64,000 nucleotides of DNA from Owenia fusiformis (taxonomy: Eukaryota > Annelida > Polychaeta > Sabellida > Oweniidae): assembly GCA_903813345.2 (NCBI GenBank), contig CAIIXF020000010.1, forward strand, positions 34,645,425 through 34,709,424, written 5' to 3'. Positions 45,606 to 57,370 of this stretch are shown here, one piece after another. Both the position numbers and the translations under genes were made by a program. Position 1 is the first letter of the stretch. Every line of letters begins with the position of its first letter. Under the pieces are notes generated by a model. That model saw nothing but the letters and a program-made list of their open reading frames with translations, did no database searches and was not told the origin of the DNA.

Positions 45606-46319
45606 CATATATTAATGTGCAGTTAAACCTGTCTTATTTGAACACCACTGGGGCCAGCCAAATTTTCTCGAATTTTCTCTGATTAGCAGGTGTTCACGTT
45701 TTCAATGCATGAGAGTCAAATAGAGAAGACAGAATGAAAGTGAAGTGTTCACAAAATTGAGAAATGTTCAGATTAGAGGTGTTCACATCAAAGATTCAGG
45801 TCCTACTCTTTTCACAAAATAGAATGAAAAAAGAAGGATTAGCAAAATTCTTGTAACTGAGGCTCAAGCCCAGGACATACTGGATCCTCAAAATTAATAA
45901 TGACAGGTCCCCATGAACTATTGACATATGTAGAGCTGTAGCTATACAGCTATTGCACATTTTCTATAAGCAAGGTCGGTTTTTCTAGTCTTGACATGAG
46001 GAGTAACGGTATTATTTTTCATGAATACAGTACTAATTTAGATGTAGTAACTTTGGGATTATAACAACAGTCAGCCTTGAAAATCAAATATCACTGTTTC
46101 TACTCATGTCATTACAAGATCACAATTGCCTTATATGACTTTGAGTAAATTACTCACTCAAGTGAATAGCCTAATCTGGCTGAAACATTTTCTTATTAAC
46201 TTACTCATACTATCAGCTATTGTTTTTCTTTCCACTTTCCAGTGTGAAATCACTGGGACTAGAGTTGTTACTGAGAAAGATACAACATCAATTTCATTAA
46301 AGAATAAGTGATTAATTAT
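45606..46319. other. no gene seen
   Basis: Begins with a block rich in TGTTCAC/GTGTTCA (45630-45800) resembling dispersed non-coding repeats. The frame at 46126-46311 has no protein features. No upstream ARMC3 exon was recognised here on the minus strand. Confidence 0.4.
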
Positions 46320-46730
46320 TCGTATTGATCTTGCTATATTTTACCAAATATAGTACATTTCTACCTTATTTCTCATCTTGTTTTTCCCTACTATGCATTA
46401 TGTGCAAGTGGTATCTTGGTATATAATACTCAGTACCGCACCTTGCTAATTGATCTCTTATCCAGTTGTTTTTCACCAGTGTGGAGCATGTTCCATCTTA
46501 CTGTTTTATTATATCAAATACAGTCCTTGCCACTTGATCTTTCAATTTGATCTCTTATCTCGTGCATCACCATTGTGGAGCATGTTCCATCTTACTGTAT
46601 CTCTATACCAATTACAATACGTTGCTACATCAGATCTCTCATCTTATTCCACACCAGTGTGGAGTATGTCCCATCTAACTGTATTTTAGCAAATACAATC
46701 AGTGTGGACTATGCTTTATCTTGCAATATA
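46320..46730. repeat. imperfect ~90-110 bp tandem repeat
   Basis: Three to four diverged units share GATCTCTTATC, CAGTGTGGAGCATGTTCCATC and TTACTGT. Non-coding. Confidence 0.6.
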
Positions 46731-47033
46731 TGATTATACTTTGATCTCCCATTTTGTTTTGTTTTTACCAGGGAGTACTAATTTGAGACATAATATTTAC
46801 AGTACTGTGTGTATATAGAATTTACTTAATGCATTTTATTTTTACTGTTAAAGTATGGAAGCAGCTTCATTCCAGTGTCTTACTTACTTAGCATACAATG
46901 ATAAGAACTCTCAATATCTTTGACATGAAAATTGGAATAGGCATTTGGGGTTCATTTTTCATACATCTTTTATTCTTGTGTCTAGTCAACTCTCCAGTGA
47001 GGGATGGTATAGGTTAAAGGTGCAGGTATAACA

Positions 47034-47793
47034 TTGCAATTATGGAGGGCCCGTATAGGATCCTACAACAGTTCTACTTATGCCCCTTCATCCAAACTTA
47101 AGACAGACTACACCCCAACTAATATGAAGTCAATGATTATTTTCATACTCATGCTAATGGTAATGGGTATACTATCTACAATTCTGATAGTAACTCTGAA
47201 ACATTTTGCATACTGCTACGTAGTGGTAATAACACTGCTATTCATGTCACATTTTGTGCTCTTCTTTTGTGCTCTACCAGTAAGTATTATTCTCTTCATT
47301 ATTAAAAATGTTAAACATTTCAATCCACTTGCCATGATTCAAGCTACTGCATTATTTAGCCTATTCTTATTGGTACCAGGCTCAGCAATATACCTACTGA
47401 ATCCATCACTTGTTTGTCTACTTATTCTAGCGGGTGACGTACATCCCGGATCCTAACCCAGGTCCCAAAACATGTGATAAGATTTCCTTCCTCTTTTCAA
47501 ACATTAATAGCTTACTTGCGGATTCAGGCTCCAGATTTGAAGACCTGAAGCAAAGAGTGACTGACTTGAATCCAAGCTTTGTAGGGTTGTGTGAAACTGG
47601 AAATATTGAAAATAGCCTTGATCTTCCCGATTTAAAGTTAGAACACTACCGGAATCCACTTTTCTCTCCACTAGGTCGAGGACTTGTCATATATTCTCAT
47701 GAAGATATTTCTGTTAAGCCTTATAATCATAATCTCTACATTAATAATCTTGATATCTTATTAGCTGAAATCTCTGTTGACCACAAAAAGATC
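47034..47793 (+). pseudogene. non-LTR retrotransposon ORF, 5' part, with 2A-like motif split by a 7-base insertion
   Basis: The first frame (47034-47456) has a basic N-terminus, then several hydrophobic segments (MIIFILMLMVMGILSTILIV, YVVVITLLFMSHFVLFF, ALFSLFLLVPGSAIYLL). It ends LILAGDVHP and runs into a stop. The next frame opens with DPNPGP and continues into an AP-endonuclease-like start (ISFLFSNINSLL, FVGLCETG, GRGLVIYS). Seven extra bases between the GDVHP and NPGP codons explain the frame change; without them the motif is a 2A-like ribosome-skipping sequence of the kind known from LINEs of sea urchins and other invertebrates. The element is cut off at 47793 by a direct repeat, so the rest of the endonuclease and the reverse transcriptase are missing. 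Confidence 0.75.
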
Positions 47794-47959
47794 ATTTATG
47801 AAGCTGTAGTGTTCTGGGTACTTGCACTCTTTGATAGGCAAAAGTTAAGAGAAACACAACTAAGTAGGTTTGTTGTTGGCTATATAATATGATGACGTAA
47901 TTTTATTATAAATTACATAATGTTACATAACAATACTTTTGCCGATAGGGCTAACAACC
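47794..47959. repeat. 166-bp direct repeat, left copy (LTR-like)
   Basis: Nearly identical to 48258-48423 (one difference seen). It contains GGCTATATAATATGATGACG (TATA-like and CRE-like). The two copies flank ~300 bp without coding sequence, the shape of a terminal-repeat miniature retroelement, though TG/CA ends and a target duplication are not clear. Confidence 0.75.
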
Positions 47960-48257
47960 AAGGGCGGTGGAGGGGAATGGGTGGCTTGAAATTTAAATGT
48001 GTAATAAAAAGTTTAATAAATATCGTATAGAGAATACAAATATAATGTAATGTCCTGCAAGAAGAATATCTTCGATGCTGTTTGTATTCACAAATAAATG
48101 TAACGAATGAAGATGGTATACCAGGTGGTATCAGATAACTGACGTTTAAAACCTGGAAGTCACACGATTGGTCAGAATTAATGACTGGTGTCCGACGACA
48201 ATAACACGTCATCCCCCTCACACTCACTTCACAAAACTTTTAATTGCATTAAATTTA

Positions 48258-48423
48258 ATTTATGAAGCTGTAGTGTTCTGGGTACTTGCACTCTTTGATA
48301 GGCAAAAGTTAAGAGAAACACAACTAAGTAGGTTTGTTGTTGGCTATATAATATGATGACGTAATTTTATTATACATTACATAATGTTACATAACAATAC
48401 TTTTGCCGATAGGGCTAACAACC
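48258..48423. repeat. 166-bp direct repeat, right copy (LTR-like)
   Basis: Second copy of the 47794-47959 repeat, same orientation. Confidence 0.75.
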
Positions 48424-48429
48424 GCCAAT

Positions 48430-51400
48430 AGCTGACTACGGCAGTTCGGCATTTGTTATAGATCACCAACACAACGGGAAACACTATTTTGTAAGCACTA
48501 CTAAGAAAGAATACTTTATGTGTTATCCATAAGTAATAACCACGACTAACTACTAATTCTCAGGAATAAAAAGTTCACTCTATTGAGAGATAGATAGAGC
48601 TTATCCTCGGACCAAGGGCGTTACAATACCCGGGAATTTATCGGTTCGTCCAGTACTTGTTTGTGATAGCGCCCTCTGTAGGTCACTGTGCTTATAGCCT
48701 ACAGTAATACGGGGTAGGATATCGGGAATTCGGTCAGTTTCTATCCGTCGATTTCGCTATGAATTGAAGCAAGTGTGACCACTTTATCCACTTAAACAAT
48801 TTGATAATTGATTAAATCTTTAAACAAAATCGATAAACACGTTATACACTTCCTATCTCCTTAGAAATTAGCATGTATTTATGGATTGTGTTTTCGAACA
48901 AGGCTCGACCCACCCCAATAGGGAAATCCTTATGCTAATTAGTATGACGTCATATTTTCCTGGGGAATCCTAGATTTCAAGGCCTCAGTCTGTTATTGTG
49001 TCAAATGTAAACGCTCTTGGGACGCTCTTTTGCAGACAGAAAATTGACAGATTAGCTTTTAACTTTCAGCTTTGATGTTTAAATATTCTGTATTTCTACC
49101 GGACTTCTTGCTGAATATCATATAATGTTATAACTTGATTTGGATCATTGCCTGATTGATCATTCTGAAATTTTGATTGTGATTCATGATTGATTGGCAA
49201 GAAAAATAATTCCTATTGTTTTCCAGCGAAGTCAAAATGTTACAGCATGAGTTATAATGTCGAGTTTGCATCATGTTAAATTCTGCTAGTGATTAGAAGT
49301 CCATGCACAAGCATACACATAAGAGACAAACACACCCAGGCTCCAGGCCGTGGATGGAAATATAAAACTATTTAAGGCACAAACTGGTATTAATATACCG
49401 ATATGTAGTGTCTGCCATGTATTGAAGGTAAACCAATCTGTATTATTAATGTTTCTTCTATCAATACATGGGTTGTGCAATAGAAAAGCAATGGCACAAT
49501 CAAAAATGTGCATATCAATCGTGAATATCTCTCGGTTCAAAGCTTATTTCCAACAGAATCGTGTCAAAATATGTGTCTGAGTAACAGTTATACATTATAA
49601 GATCGCAAACTCTTACCAATTATCAGCCGAATGGCTCATTTTCAACGAAATGTCCTTAAGACAACAGCCCTGGGTCGCGCCTGAGACCAAAAACTACTTC
49701 AAATAGCCCTCCCCTAATTATATTGGATAATCACATTTATGCGTGCGCACGCAGCTCATCCAATGAACGAAACGCCACTTCCCGCTGAAATCACCGGGTA
49801 TTGATCTTTCCCTTGCTCGGACCAGTTACGTCTTATCCGTGTGTCATATGACTACTGTGTTAATTAACTAAGTAAAGTATTCCAATTAAAAAGTGTTGTA
49901 TGTTTGCATGCAGCAAGCGTTTAATAATTCTTCGCATATATAATATTGTCCATAAAAGGGTCTGATATATAATATTGTCCATAAAAGATCGGTCTGATAA
50001 TTACAAGTAACTCATGTTTATTTTAAAACTATTTTTTACGAATTTATGATAAGTGTATAATGTTCAATCATACAAATCGCAGTCAGTGATTGTTCTCCAC
50101 ACTCACCCCTCCCCCTTCCTGACATGAACTATTTTGTAAAACCATTGACAGTGTGGAAAGGATTCTTACACTCGAGTGTCAAGGGGGGGGGCAGTTACAG
50201 AAATATACAAGGCGATGGTTCAAATTGGACAATTTTCAAAACTGCTCAACATGGTGAAAACTTCACGTTTTTAAAGAATGCTTGCCCGGCGAGTGGTTTG
50301 CTCTGGATTGCGAGAGAACAAAAACTTTGAATTAGGATTTTTCCTAATACTATCATTAATCTAAACAACTTTTTAAACCGTCTCTGATTACATATCATGC
50401 CAATTAATACCATTATTGTGTTGACAGGATTAAATATGATATCTATGGAATTATAATTTAATGAACTCAATAGTCTAAATGATAATAAGTTCATAATTTA
50501 GTCTTGGCTGACTAGTCTTGCATCATCAGAGTTGGATTGCAAATACCTCCCTAAATCAAATATTTAAAATTTACAAATTTACTAGTGTACGGGGTGGGGG
50601 AACAAGTCTCCATCCAACTACTAAAGTTTAAAAGGAAGACTATAGTGTCCCGTGAATTCATTATAATTATCTTAGACAATAGTGAAGCGGTACAATCATG
50701 GGAGTGTTAATTAATCGGAATGCAAGTTTGATTTAAAATAACTCCTTTGGATCAAATATTTAAATTCTACTAGAATGCGGGGAGTGGAAACAAGTCTCCA
50801 TTCAAGCACTAAATATCAAAAGAAAGATTTCAGTACCCCTTAACTTCACTCCCGGACTTCACTATTCACCACCACCCCTGCCCCTTCCCCAAGTATCCCT
50901 TATGACCCCAGAATGTTCGTTTCTGTGCCCCCCCCCCCCCCTGTCCATGGCCAGTAAGTAATCTATGTGTATATTGGCTCCCTCCCAAAGGTGGGAAAAC
51001 CAGATGCAGGCATAGACATTGACAAGGTGAGGGGATTTAAATATAAAAATAGTCTTGTTTTTGGCTCCGACTTATATATTTTGGCACTGTTTAACGAAGC
51101 CGTTTTAAGGAATGAGAGGCAGAAATAATTCCTAGAAATAAGATGGCCTCATCGCAATAGCCGCGACCCCTTTGTCTTTATCCTTAAACAATCGGCAGAT
51201 AAGAGTGGCTCTGGCATACCAGAATGAGATGGCCTGTCTTTACTGTAATCAAGATGGTACCTAACCGCAGTTATTTTGGTTTTATAACGGGGATATTGCT
51301 CGAGCTTGAATAACAAATAAAAGGCATGTTCTTATTTCTGTATTCTGTCCTTTGATTGAGTATTAAGTTGAGCTGCACGCCAAACGTTAAGATTGTTAAA

Positions 51401-51755
51401 ACGCTTAAAATAAAACTTTATTCCTCTCAATTTACATAAAAATGAAACAGATTAGATTCGAATCTCAGTCACACCAGCCACTGGTCAAAGGAAGTACAAA
51501 TATCTATATTAATCAAATGTCTGAGAATTTGATAACTGTCTTGGATCCAATTTTAATTTTATTGAAGCAAACTAAGAAAAGTATAAAGATGAATTTTAAA
51601 CGTTTAGAGGGAAAAGTCAAATATGCATTGTAACCCTAAAAATAATTCATTAAAGTGTCGTACACATTTTATAACATTTATATAAATTCGGAGTGGCTCC
51701 AGGACCAACAATTCGGTACTGGAGACTGTACAGTTGGTATTTGCTGGGGTACCGA
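48430..51755. other. intergenic, no gene seen
   Basis: Mostly unique AT-rich sequence. Two diverged direct copies of a ~150-bp block (50530-50665 and 50725-50850) share CAAATATTTAAA, ACAAGTCTCCAT and CACTAAATATC-like pieces. C-runs lie near 50929 and G-runs near 50184. Short open frames (49350-49580, 51442-51633) have no features. Confidence 0.4.
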
Positions 51756-51764
51756 CAATTGTCG

Positions 51765-51838
51765 ACAATTGTAGTGGTCAGCGTCATCGATTGCTGCGCA
51801 TGTGGTGCGGGTTCGATACCCGCTATCGGCCGCGTTTT
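51765..51838 (+). other. tRNA-like relic or tRNA-derived SINE head
   Basis: GTAGTGGTCAGCGTC resembles a pol III A box region and GCGGGTTCGATACCCGC is a canonical T-arm/B box with a paired 5-bp stem. The acceptor stem and anticodon arm do not fold cleanly, so a functional tRNA is not called. Confidence 0.4.
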
Positions 51839-52872
51839 TTCTGTGCCTAGATTATACATCATTCTTTTGCGGACTCAGTTTTGAAATTGTTCTTTCTATT
51901 TCTTTTTATATCAGTAGTAGCTCAATAGATATTTTGAGCCATTGACGCTACAATGATCTGGCTTACCCTCAAGGGCTGGCTGGCTGACTTATTCATAATT
52001 TCCTGATGTTTTTTTTGCGATTTACAACCACAATACATGGATAGTAATATCTGAGACCATCATATGTTTTATGTTAGTTTCAGGTAATATTAAATACATT
52101 CTGTTTACAAAATGAATTGCCTCTAATAAAACTGCACTGAACTGTGATAAGTAACATTGTTATGAGATTATTTCAAGTTCTAGTTGGTTGCAAGCTTATG
52201 TCAATTAGAGTTATTTCCTGCTAATTATTCAGTCACGATTGCCACATGATATTTTGGGAAAATAAAACCCATAAGAGGTTAATTATGAATATAAACTTAC
52301 AAACTTCCTTGTCATGAGTTATTAAGATATTAAGTTGCCTGTTGATTGTTGATATGTATAGGGTTGGGTCCGGGCATATCATGGGTCTCCTTTTTGAATG
52401 AAACCCTTTGATGTGTCGCCGGTAATTTTTCCTGAAATTCCTAGTGGGTGACAATTTTATGATCTTACTTATACACGTGACGATTTTAACTTGAAGTTTT
52501 GTCCCCCGAAAAAAGTAGATCAGCCCCCGAGTTGTGACATGGTTCCTTGAGCATTTAGCTACGTTAATTCCATTCGATCCTTATCAGGCCCTACAACATC
52601 ACAAATTCGAAGAGTTCATATTATGATTTTTACAATAGAACTCTTTCAAATCTCAATTTTTAGTAGAGTTTCGTGAGTAAAATGAAAATTATATAGACGT
52701 TTTAACGGCCTGTCATTTTGCTTGGCCTATAATTTTATTTTTCTTTGTAAAGTGCTGCCATCTTTTAATCACTCTGGTCACGTGATCATAACAGATTTGC
52801 AGAAAATATTTCGGATTCGTTATAAAATGTAAGAATTGTTAGTTATACCCTGATGCAAATAAGAGTGTAATG
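51839..52872. other. upstream region of the ANO8-type gene, no other gene seen
   Basis: AT-rich; no repeat or exon recognised. The promoter of the anoctamin gene should lie in its last few hundred bases, but no clear element was identified. Confidence 0.4.
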
Positions 52873-52942
52873 ATGTCTGGCGAAAGCAGTGGGAACAAGG
52901 AACAAAATGACACCAAGACAACTGGACTTCGATTCAGAGGAT
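52873..52942 (+). CDS. ANO8: ANO8-type gene, exon 1 (coding part)
   Basis: ATG to GGA T, then donor GTGAGT (phase 1). Low-complexity polar N-terminus ending TTGLRFRG. Confidence 0.78.
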
Positions 52943-55900
52943 GTGAGTAAATAACCCAGAACACATTTTTCTATTTTTCTAATTTTTTTTCATTTTTCTG
53001 CCCAATCCTCTAGAGATCTGCTATTCAGTTACTGACCGACTCTCTACTGTATTTTAGGCCTATATTTTATTATTTAAGTCAAAACAGTCAGTTATCTACA
53101 TGTAGTCCAGGTATGTTGATATTAGAGTTGAACTGATATGAAAATCCAGCCCCCAATCGCCCAATCTTTTCCCCCTGGTTCACAGAGAGTGCGAGGGAAG
53201 AGTAGTCTGTACCTGAGGTTCACTAAAGCAATGACCTCTATTATTATTGTATGTTCCCTTACCAATCTGTCAAATGTCGCTAGTATGTTCCCATACCATA
53301 GGGAGTAAGTCCCCCCCTTCTAATATTCTCTATGTAAATAGGCTAATATATATTATTTAGAGTGAGGGATGACTTACTCCTACTCACTTCGAGAGCCATG
53401 TTAGATTTTGAAACTTATGGCTCTCGAACGGGGAAATGGACAACTGAATGATAGTGACCTTTGAAACACGAATTAAGTCGATCAGCGTCGATCAGCGGCT
53501 TACTTTTGTTCTCTAACTATGTCATACATCATTATCATCCTTCCGTGCAAGTATTGGAGCGCTGAAGTACTTCCTTTTCGATCAAGACTTGTAATTGTAA
53601 GTCGAGTGAATGTTTTTTCTGCCAAATTCCAATATGGCGTTTTCTGCTCGGACATTCTCGTAAATCTCCGGAGGTTATCCGAACCCCCAGGGGGTTCACT
53701 GTATATAAAACTCGATGGGGGTCCTAGGCTGAAGCCTCAAATATCAATATGTTCCCATACCAATCTGTCAAATTTCAATATGTTCCAATACCAACCAAAA
53801 TAACGCCCAAAGGCCATACCAAATGTCCAAATATAGGACCAATGCCATACCAAATGTCCAAATATAGGACCAATGCCATACCAAATGCCCAATTATGGGA
53901 CCAATGCCATACCAAATGTCAAAATGTAGGACCAATGCCATACCATATAAAATTCAAAAGTGAAGAAGGCCCTGGAAAACAAGATACATCGGGAAACGAT
54001 CCAAAACAACTTCAAATTTGCAACTACTGGACCAATGCCATACCACGAATGTTAGGTAACGTATCTACAATGACCATTCTCATACCTGAAGAGCAAAAGT
54101 CCGACCATTGCCATACCTCAGAAGTCAGAAATTTCCGGGCATTCCCATACCAAATCCTAAAATATGGGTCCATTGCCATACCAAACGTTGAAAAAGGTAC
54201 CCCACATGCGCCGAGGATCCCCGTCAAGGTTTATATATAGTGAACCCCCCGGGTCCGAACTCATTCTCAAAATTCATTTCGTTCGTTGCGTATCTCACTC
54301 CATGCAAACCGCCATATTGGAAATGGGTTCGAAAAAACATTCATTCGAGGAACAATTTACAAGTCTTGATCGAAAAAGAAGTATTTCAGCGCTCCAATAT
54401 TTGCACGGATTGATGATACTGATGGAAGACACAGTTAGAGACCAAAAGTAAGCCACTGATCGACTTAATTCATGTTTCAAGGGTCACTATTATTCAGCTG
54501 CCCAAGTGCGCCGTGGGAAAGCTATTATATCAAAATCCACATAGCTTTCGCAGGAAGTAAACTTACTCCCTATCTCCCATACCTGAAAAATTGTATGATC
54601 TAATTTGCAATTCTTTAAGTAATGCCTTAAGCCATACAAAATGTTGGCCCAATGTCATACCAAATTTAGAAACATACAGGGTGTCAAATAAGTCTGTTCT
54701 CCCCCCTTAACTTTTTTATTTATATTTAAATTTATCATACTTTCCCATATATCATTTTGAAGCTCATGGAAAATGCTGATCACCCTCAAAGAATCAGGTA
54801 TAGTGAATGAAAAGTGAAAAGTTGATACTGCATTGACAATGCCAACATTGGGTGATTTCGATGTTTCTCAATATCATTACAGAGTAAAATGTATTACATT
54901 CAGGCGAGCCTTTGAGGCAGGGCCATCTTTCATCACAAAATAGTTGATAACACCTAAAATTAAACGTTCTGAATGATTTATACAGGATCATATCCTCGTA
55001 GAATTGAGGCCCTCTGGGCTGCTGGGGGAGACATACAAACTATTAAAAAAATTGGGAATTTAACCAATCACTCTGAAATTTGGTGTGGGATCAGCAAATT
55101 AAATTCCCTTTAAGATGATATATACCAATCCTATGTTATCTCTGAATTAAAAAAGTTAAGGGGGGAGAACAGACTTATTTGACGCCCTGTACAACAAGTT
55201 CTACAGTAAACCATTTGAAATTGAGGATCCATTTATCTTGGCGGGAAAAGCCTGTATTAAAGTTACGAGAAGACCCATGAGACTTCAAAAGTTGAAGGGC
55301 GAACCTGAAAATCAAAAGGGAAGGGACAAACATTTTGCATAAAGATAGGCCCAAAATTAAGAAATAATGCCTTGTACGTCCCCTGGGAGGTTCACTGTAT
55401 TCAAAATTTGGCGGGGGTCCTAAGCTGAACCCTCAGATATTGATATGTTCCCATACCAATCTGTCAAATTTCAATGTGTTCCCATACCAACCGAAATAAC
55501 ACCCAAAGCCATACCAAATGTCAAAATATAGGACCAATGCCATACCAAATGTCCAAACATAAGATCAATGTCATTCCAAATGTCCAAATATAGGTCCAAT
55601 GCCATACCAAATGTCCAAACATAAGATCAATGTCATTCCAAATGTCCAAATATAGGTCCAATGCCATACCAAATGTCCAAACATAAGACCAATGTCATTC
55701 CAAATGTCCAAATATAGGTCCAATGCCATACCAAATGTCCAAACATAAGATCAATGTCATTCCAAATGTCCAAATATAGGTCCAATGCCATACCAAATGT
55801 CCAAACATAAGACCAATGTCATTCCAAATGTCCAAATATAGGACCAATGCCATACCAAATGTCCAAACATAAGATCAATGTCATTCCAAATGTCCAAATA

Positions 55901-57370
55901 TAGGACCAATGCCATACCAAATGTCCAAACATAAGATCAATGTCATTCCAAATGTCCAAATATAGGACCAATGCCATACCAAATGTCCAAACATAAGATC
56001 AATGTCATTCCAAATGTCCAATTATAGGACCAATGCCATACCAAATGTCCAAATATAGGACCAATGCCATACCAAATGTCCAAACATAAGATCAATGTCA
56101 TTCCAAATGTCCAAATATAGGACCAATGCCATACCACAAGGGGAAAAACTGATATTCAAACAGAAGAAGCCCGAGAAGAAGGTAGATCTTTGAGAAAAAC
56201 GATTCAAACAACCTCAAATTAGAGATATGTGTTACTACTAGACCAATGCCATACCACAAGTGTGAGGTCACATATTTTTTCAAGACCATTCTCATACCAG
56301 AAAGTTGAAAGTTTGACCATTGCCATATCTCAAAGTCATAATTTCTACTATCTGTTCCAGTGCCCATGAGTAGGTATCCTCTTAAAGAATTAAAAGATAG
56401 CATCACTTCTTCTCTTTGATGGTCGCAATTATCTCCAAACCTGGAATTGTACTTAGTTAAAACAAAGTTTCTTGATTATTTTTGTTACAGAGGTTCATAA
56501 GACACCCAATTCAAATGAATTTTATTCACCAAATGTCATGAAAATTGTTGAAATCACACAAAATATGCTGATTTTCAATGACTATAGAATAGATGCAATT
56601 CAACATACATCTTCAGTGCTGGGTACACTTGCTTAAGTGCTGGGGTGATCTTTTTTCAGCAAGTCGACTATTTAATAAAAGGTTCACCAACACCAGTCGT
56701 TTTGTGGTCTCGTCAAAAGTATGGATGAACACGATCCCAACACGAGACTGTGATGTTCTTGTTACATTCCCATCCAACACCAGCGATCAGACATTGTTGT
56801 GGCTGTTGTCAAGGTTACGTACCAGAACCCCAGAGCTTTCAGTCCATGTTCGTCACCATAGCAATACAGGAGTGTTTGGATATTACCTCACTGCAACCTA
56901 TGAAAAGTAAGATGTTTTATATGTTGCCATAGCAACATTAAGTGTTGGTTATAAATTTCATGGTAACTCATCAGATGAAGACAGATATTTTTAATACATC
57001 TCCATAGCAACAATGGAAAATTAGTGTTTGGATTCATCAAATTAGGATCTCTTATCGTATTAAACATACTTTTTACGTAATTGAAAATATAAAGCTTCTT
57101 GACAATCAAATTCCCCCACAATCCCCATTTTCAGTTTATTGAAAGCAGCGGAAGACTTAGAAATCCAGAAACCCCTGAAACTTCAATATGGCGGCGGAAA
57201 CAAAGAATTCATATTCGACGACCAAGAATGTTTTGAGGGTATCGAAGAATCGTCCACATTCCTTACTAGTCAAGAGAGGCAGAATATTGTCCAGCATATG
57301 TTAAATAATCTCCGAGCGGTGGAGGGTGAGCAGTTGGGCAAGATACGCTTCCTGGAGGGGCAAGCGATAG
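52873..57370 (+). CDS. ANO8: ANO8-type anoctamin, first three coding exons (gene continues beyond)
   Basis: Exons 52873-52942, 56660-56906 and 57135-57370 join with matching phases. They code the cytosolic N-terminal domain: MSGESSGNKEQ, then SSRLFNKRFTNTSRFVVSSK, WMNTIPTRDCDVLVTFPSNT, LLWLLSRLRTRTPELSVHVR, GYYLTATYENLLKAAEDLEI, STFLTSQERQNIVQHMLNNL and GKIRFLEGQAI. The HTLLWLL-, TATYE- and FLTSQERQ-type blocks are characteristic of ANO8 within the TMEM16 family. ANO8 is known as a tether at ER-plasma membrane contact sites rather than a proven channel. The ten transmembrane segments are not in the window. The next exon must lie beyond the 4.9-kb palindrome, or it was missed. Intron 1 (3.7 kb) is filled with foldback and minisatellite repeats. 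Confidence 0.88.
53297..54575. mobile_element. 1.28-kb foldback element with minisatellite core
   Basis: Nested inverted repeats: GGGAGTAAGT near 53298 with ACTTACTCCCTAT near 54570; CGATCAGCGGCTTACTTTTG with AAAGTAAGCCACTGATCG; GTATTGGAGCGCTGAAGTAC with its complement; and GGGGGTTCACTGTATATAAA with TTATATATAGTGAACCCCC. The core (53750-54190) is the ~31-bp CCAATGCCATACC minisatellite. Its long open frames are repeat artefacts. It lies in ANO8 intron 1. Confidence 0.82.
54677..55189. mobile_element. Tc1/mariner-type MITE with TA target duplication
   Basis: Terminal inverted repeats CAGGGTGTCAAATAAGTCTG..CCCCCCTTAAC and the complement ending GACGCCCTG, with TA on both sides (54675-54676 and 55190-55191). 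Arms are ~40 bp; there is no transposase. The TA duplication and CAGGGTGTC-type ends fit non-autonomous mariner-like elements. Confidence 0.85.
55380..56345. repeat. GGACCAATGCCATACC minisatellite with 62-bp higher-order unit
   Basis: The head (GGTTCACTGTATTCAAAA..GGGGTCCTAAGCTGAACCC) matches 27610 and 53690. From about 55530 to 56130, two 31-bp variants alternate: CCAAATATAGGACCAATGCC and CCAAACATAAGATCAATGTC. They form about ten 62-bp dimers. Degenerate units continue to 56340. Confidence 0.9.
56660..56906 (+). CDS. ANO8: ANO8-type gene, exon 2
   Basis: Acceptor ATCTTTTTTCAG, donor GTAAGA (phase 2). Open throughout; carries DCDVLVTF and LLWLLSRLR. Confidence 0.88.
57135..57370 (+). CDS. 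ANO8: ANO8-type gene, exon 3
   Basis: Acceptor CCCATTTTCAG, donor GTATGT (phase 1). Carries LLKAAEDLEIQK, FLTSQERQNIV and FLEGQAI. Confidence 0.88.

Noticed and set aside
47034-47456. Independent multi-pass membrane protein gene
   Set aside because: The frame leads directly into a 2A-like motif and a LINE endonuclease start once a 7-base insertion is taken into account, so it is better read as the N-terminus of a retrotransposon protein.
51765-51838. Functional tRNA gene
   Set aside because: Only the T-arm is convincing; the acceptor stem and anticodon arm do not pair well by eye.
53749-54240. 163-codon open frame
   Set aside because: It lies wholly in the CCAATGCCATACC minisatellite; near-periodic units give open frames by chance, and homologous arrays at 27610 and 55530 do not keep the frame.
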